In this document: piece by piece, positions 62,066 to 64,000 of the stretch
How the letters are laid out: each line of letters starts with the position of its first letter
How positions within the stretch are numbered: position 1 is the stretch's first letter
From: JBFLYO01 sp040756745
GTDB lineage: Bacteria > Bacteroidota > Ignavibacteria > UBA10030 > UBA6906
Direction of reading: 5' to 3'
DNA: 64,000 nt
Assembly (NCBI GenBank): GCA_040756745.1
Contig: JBFLYO010000004.1
Span: 1 to 64,000 of the forward strand
Program-made: the position numbers and the translations under genes
The notes under the pieces: model-generated
Databases searched by the model: none
Told to the model about the DNA's origin: nothing
Seen by the model: the letters and a program-made list of their open reading frames with translations, nothing else

Positions 62066-63091
62066 ATGAAAACGATTCTCCTGAGTATCCTGCTTCTCGT
62101 TGCTGGAGCGGGCGCGGCAACGGCCCAGATCTTCAAGAGCGACGTGTCAAAGAAAGGGACGACCGCAGCCTCGTTTCTCTCGATCGCGCAGGGAGCGCGT
62201 GCGTCGTCCATGGGCGGGGCATTCGTGGCCGTCGCCGACGACTGGTCCTCGCTCTACTGGAACCCCGCAGGCATCGCGTCGCTCGGAAACGGCGTGATGT
62301 TCGACCACACGATCTGGTTCGCCGACCTGGCCTATAACTATGTCGGGGCCACAGTGAGCCTCGGCGACCTCGGCACGCTGGGGATGAGCGTGACGGCGTC
62401 GAGCGTTGGCGACATGAAGGTGACGACGATTGCCGAGCCGGAGGGGACGGGGGAGGTGTACAACGTGTCGGATGTCGCCTTCGGCCTTGCCTACGGCATC
62501 AAGCTCACGAATGAGTTTTCCATCGGCTTCAACCCCAAGCTGGTTTATCAGCGGATCTGGAAGATGAGCGCGAGTGCCCTCGCCATCGATGTGGGGGTGA
62601 AATACATTACGCCTTTCAAGGGGATCACGCTCGGGATGGCCATCTCGAATTTCGGCCAGAAAATGCAGATGACCGGACAGAACGCAGTTGTCCTCTACGA
62701 CAGCGACCCGTCGAGCAGCGGAAACAACAGCCGCATACCTGCAGAGCTTTCGACCGGCGAGTGGTCGCTCCCCCTCAACTTCCGCGTGGGTGTCGCGTAT
62801 CATCCGCAGCTGGGGGACATGCACAAGATTACCCTGGCCGTGGACGCAATGCATCCGAGCGACGATTATGAGAGCGTGAACGTTGGGGGTGAGTACACGT
62901 TCAATGACTTCGTGTCGTTCCGCGGGGGATATAAGGCATTGTTCCTGAAGGATTCGGAAGAATCTCTTACGCTCGGAGTCGGCGTTCGCCAGCCCCTGCT
63001 GGGGAACGTGGTGCTGATGGCCGATTATGCCTACGCCGACTTCGGACGGCTCTCGTCGATTCACAAAATCACCATCGGGATGAGTTTCTAA
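62066..63091 (+). CDS. PorV/PorQ-family outer-membrane protein, module B
   Basis: This 341-aa protein starts at ATG 62066; a GTG 12 bp upstream is also in frame. A signal peptide (ending 'AATAQ') precedes 'GARASSMGGAFVAVADDWSS', 'YWNPAGIASLG' and a barrel ending 'IHKITIGMSF'. It is a paralogue of 6850-7860. The stop codon overlaps the GH3 start by one base. Confidence 0.86.
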   Translation: MKTILLSILLLVAGAGAATAQIFKSDVSKKGTTAASFLSIAQGARASSMGGAFVAVADDWSSLYWNPAGIASLGNGVMFDHTIWFADLAYNYVGATVSLGDLGTLGMSVTASSVGDMKVTTIAEPEGTGEVYNVSDVAFGLAYGIKLTNEFSIGFNPKLVYQRIWKMSASALAIDVGVKYITPFKGITLGMAISNFGQKMQMTGQNAVVLYDSDPSSSGNNSRIPAELSTGEWSLPLNFRVGVAYHPQLGDMHKITLAVDAMHPSDDYESVNVGGEYTFNDFVSFRGGYKALFLKDSEESLTLGVGVRQPLLGNVVLMADYAYADFGRLSSIHKITIGMSF

Positions 63092-64000
63092 TGCTCCATC
63101 GCATGCAGCGCGTTGATCGTGTGAGGCGATTCCGTTCGCCACTCTCCATGGTTGCGGTCTGCCTGTCTGCAAGCGGGCTCCTGATTGCACAATCCCGCGA
63201 TCAGGTGGCTCGGGACGAGGCGCGCGTTGCACGGGCGGTAGATTCCGTGCTCGCGGGACTGACGCTCGAAGAAAAAGTGGGCCAGCTCGTTCAGTATACT
63301 GGGGATTATGCGACCGGACCACAGGGGCGGACGGTGACTTCCTCCCAGCGCGAGATCGTCCGGCGGGGGATGACGGGATCGCTGCTGAATGTGTTCGGGA
63401 GCGACAACGTCCGAGAGCTTCAGCACGTTGCCGTCGAGGAGTCACGCGCCAAGATCCCGCTGTTGTTCGGCCTGGACGTCATTCACGGGTTTCGTACCGT
63501 TTTTCCCATTCCGCTTGCCGAGGCGGCGAGCTGGGATCCTGCACTCGTGGAGAACTCGGCACGCATCTCCGCAGTGGAGGCGGCGGCGGCCGGCATTCAC
63601 TGGACGTTTGCCCCGATGGTCGACATCGCGCGCGATGCCCGATGGGGGCGCATCGCGGAGGGGGCCGGAGAAGATCCGTTGCTCGGATCGCTGATGGCGG
63701 CTGCAAAAGTCCGCGGGTTTCAAGGCGCGGGCCTATCCAATCCGTCCTCCATCGTGGCTTGCCCGAAACACTTCGCGGGCTACGGGGCTGCTGAAGGGGG
63801 GCGGGACTACAACACCGTCGAGTTGTCCGAGCGAACGCTGCGCGATGTCTACCTGCCTCCATTCAAAGCGGCGGTGGAGGCGGGAGCGGGGACGATCATG
63901 GCATCGTTCAATGAAGTCAACGGCGTGCCGAGCAGCGCCAACCGGTGGCTGCTGACGACGGTGCTTCGCGAGGAGTGGGGCTTTAAGGGACTTGTGGTCA
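63091..64000 (+). CDS. bglX: GH3 beta-glucosidase (BglX-type), 5' part
   Basis: The frame starts at ATG 63091, overlapping the previous stop, and runs off the window; about 303 codons are visible. A signal peptide-like N-terminus is followed by the GH3 catalytic barrel: 'LTLEEKVGQLVQY', 'GLDVIHGFRTVFPI', 'WTFAPMVDIARDARWGRIAE', 'GAGEDPLLGS', 'KHFAGYG' and 'MASFNEVNGVPSS'. It stops just before the Ser-Asp motif that holds the nucleophile. BglX-type GH3 enzymes are periplasmic and release glucose from beta-gluco-oligosaccharides; some are specific for beta-1,2-linked sophorose. It completes the glycan operon of module B. Confidence 0.9.
   Translation, partial: MLHRMQRVDRVRRFRSPLSMVAVCLSASGLLIAQSRDQVARDEARVARAVDSVLAGLTLEEKVGQLVQYTGDYATGPQGRTVTSSQREIVRRGMTGSLLNVFGSDNVRELQHVAVEESRAKIPLLFGLDVIHGFRTVFPIPLAEAASWDPALVENSARISAVEAAAAGIHWTFAPMVDIARDARWGRIAEGAGEDPLLGSLMAAAKVRGFQGAGLSNPSSIVACPKHFAGYGAAEGGRDYNTVELSERTLRDVYLPPFKAAVEAGAGTIMASFNEVNGVPSSANRWLLTTVLREEWGFKGLVV

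Noticed and set aside
1..64000. CRISPR array or tRNA/rRNA genes
   Set aside because: I saw no regularly spaced direct repeats and no recognisable tRNA or rRNA sequences; structured RNAs without strong motifs could still be missed by eye.

Overview
The window is 64 kb of GC-rich DNA, almost all of it coding on the + strand. It looks like a chromosomal piece from the Bacteroidota/Chlorobiota/Ignavibacteriota side of the FCB group. The support for this is C-terminal FlgD-like type IX secretion (T9SS) sorting domains with the 'YPNPFNP' signature, two TonB-dependent receptors with N-terminal carboxypeptidase-like plug extensions, and two PorV/PorQ-family outer-membrane proteins. The lineage is inferred from protein style only. 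I saw no rRNA, tRNA, CRISPR array, integrase or transposase.

Layout. (1) 1-7860: outer-membrane module A, made of a truncated T9SS-sorted protein, a TonB-dependent receptor, a ~1,090-aa T9SS-sorted protein and a PorV-like barrel. (2) 7893-22143: a beta-glucan utilisation cluster with a cytoplasmic GH94 phosphorylase, two secreted PF10091/GH144-like glucanases, a large six-hairpin-type secreted protein, a cytoplasmic GH2 enzyme, and an ABC sugar importer (binding lipoprotein and two permeases, no ATPase). (3) 22261-24195: an F420-dependent-type NADP oxidoreductase and a membrane metallophosphoesterase. (4) 24466-38587: a heavy-metal/redox island. It holds a CusCBA-type Cu(I)/Ag(I) efflux system, several His/Met-rich envelope proteins, a P-II-like/HAMP membrane protein with no kinase, a tandem YHS protein, zinc-ribbon membrane proteins with CcmH-like and DUF2318 domains, a MacB/FtsX-type ABC pair and a small secreted Cys-rich protein. 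(5) 38617-53646: a second glycan block. It has two solute:sodium symporters, each beside a SurA-like foldase, a binding-protein/histidine-kinase/NtrC-type regulator operon, a Fibrobacter-type circularly permuted GH16 lichenase and a secreted GH2 enzyme. (6) 53714-64000: module B, a paralogous copy of module A in the same gene order, followed by a truncated GH3 beta-glucosidase.

Reading of the whole: the flanks encode beta-glucan degradation. T9SS-exported GH16, GH2 and GH144-like enzymes would cut glucan outside the cell. TonB receptors, each with a large partner and a PorV-like protein, would handle the outer membrane. ABC and sodium symport would import oligosaccharides, and cytoplasmic GH94/GH2 would finish them. 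A sugar-binding sensor would control expression. No SusD is visible, and the conserved ~1,050-aa protein in each module occupies the position a SusD partner would. The metal island between the two glycan blocks is functionally unrelated and contains the least familiar genes in the window.
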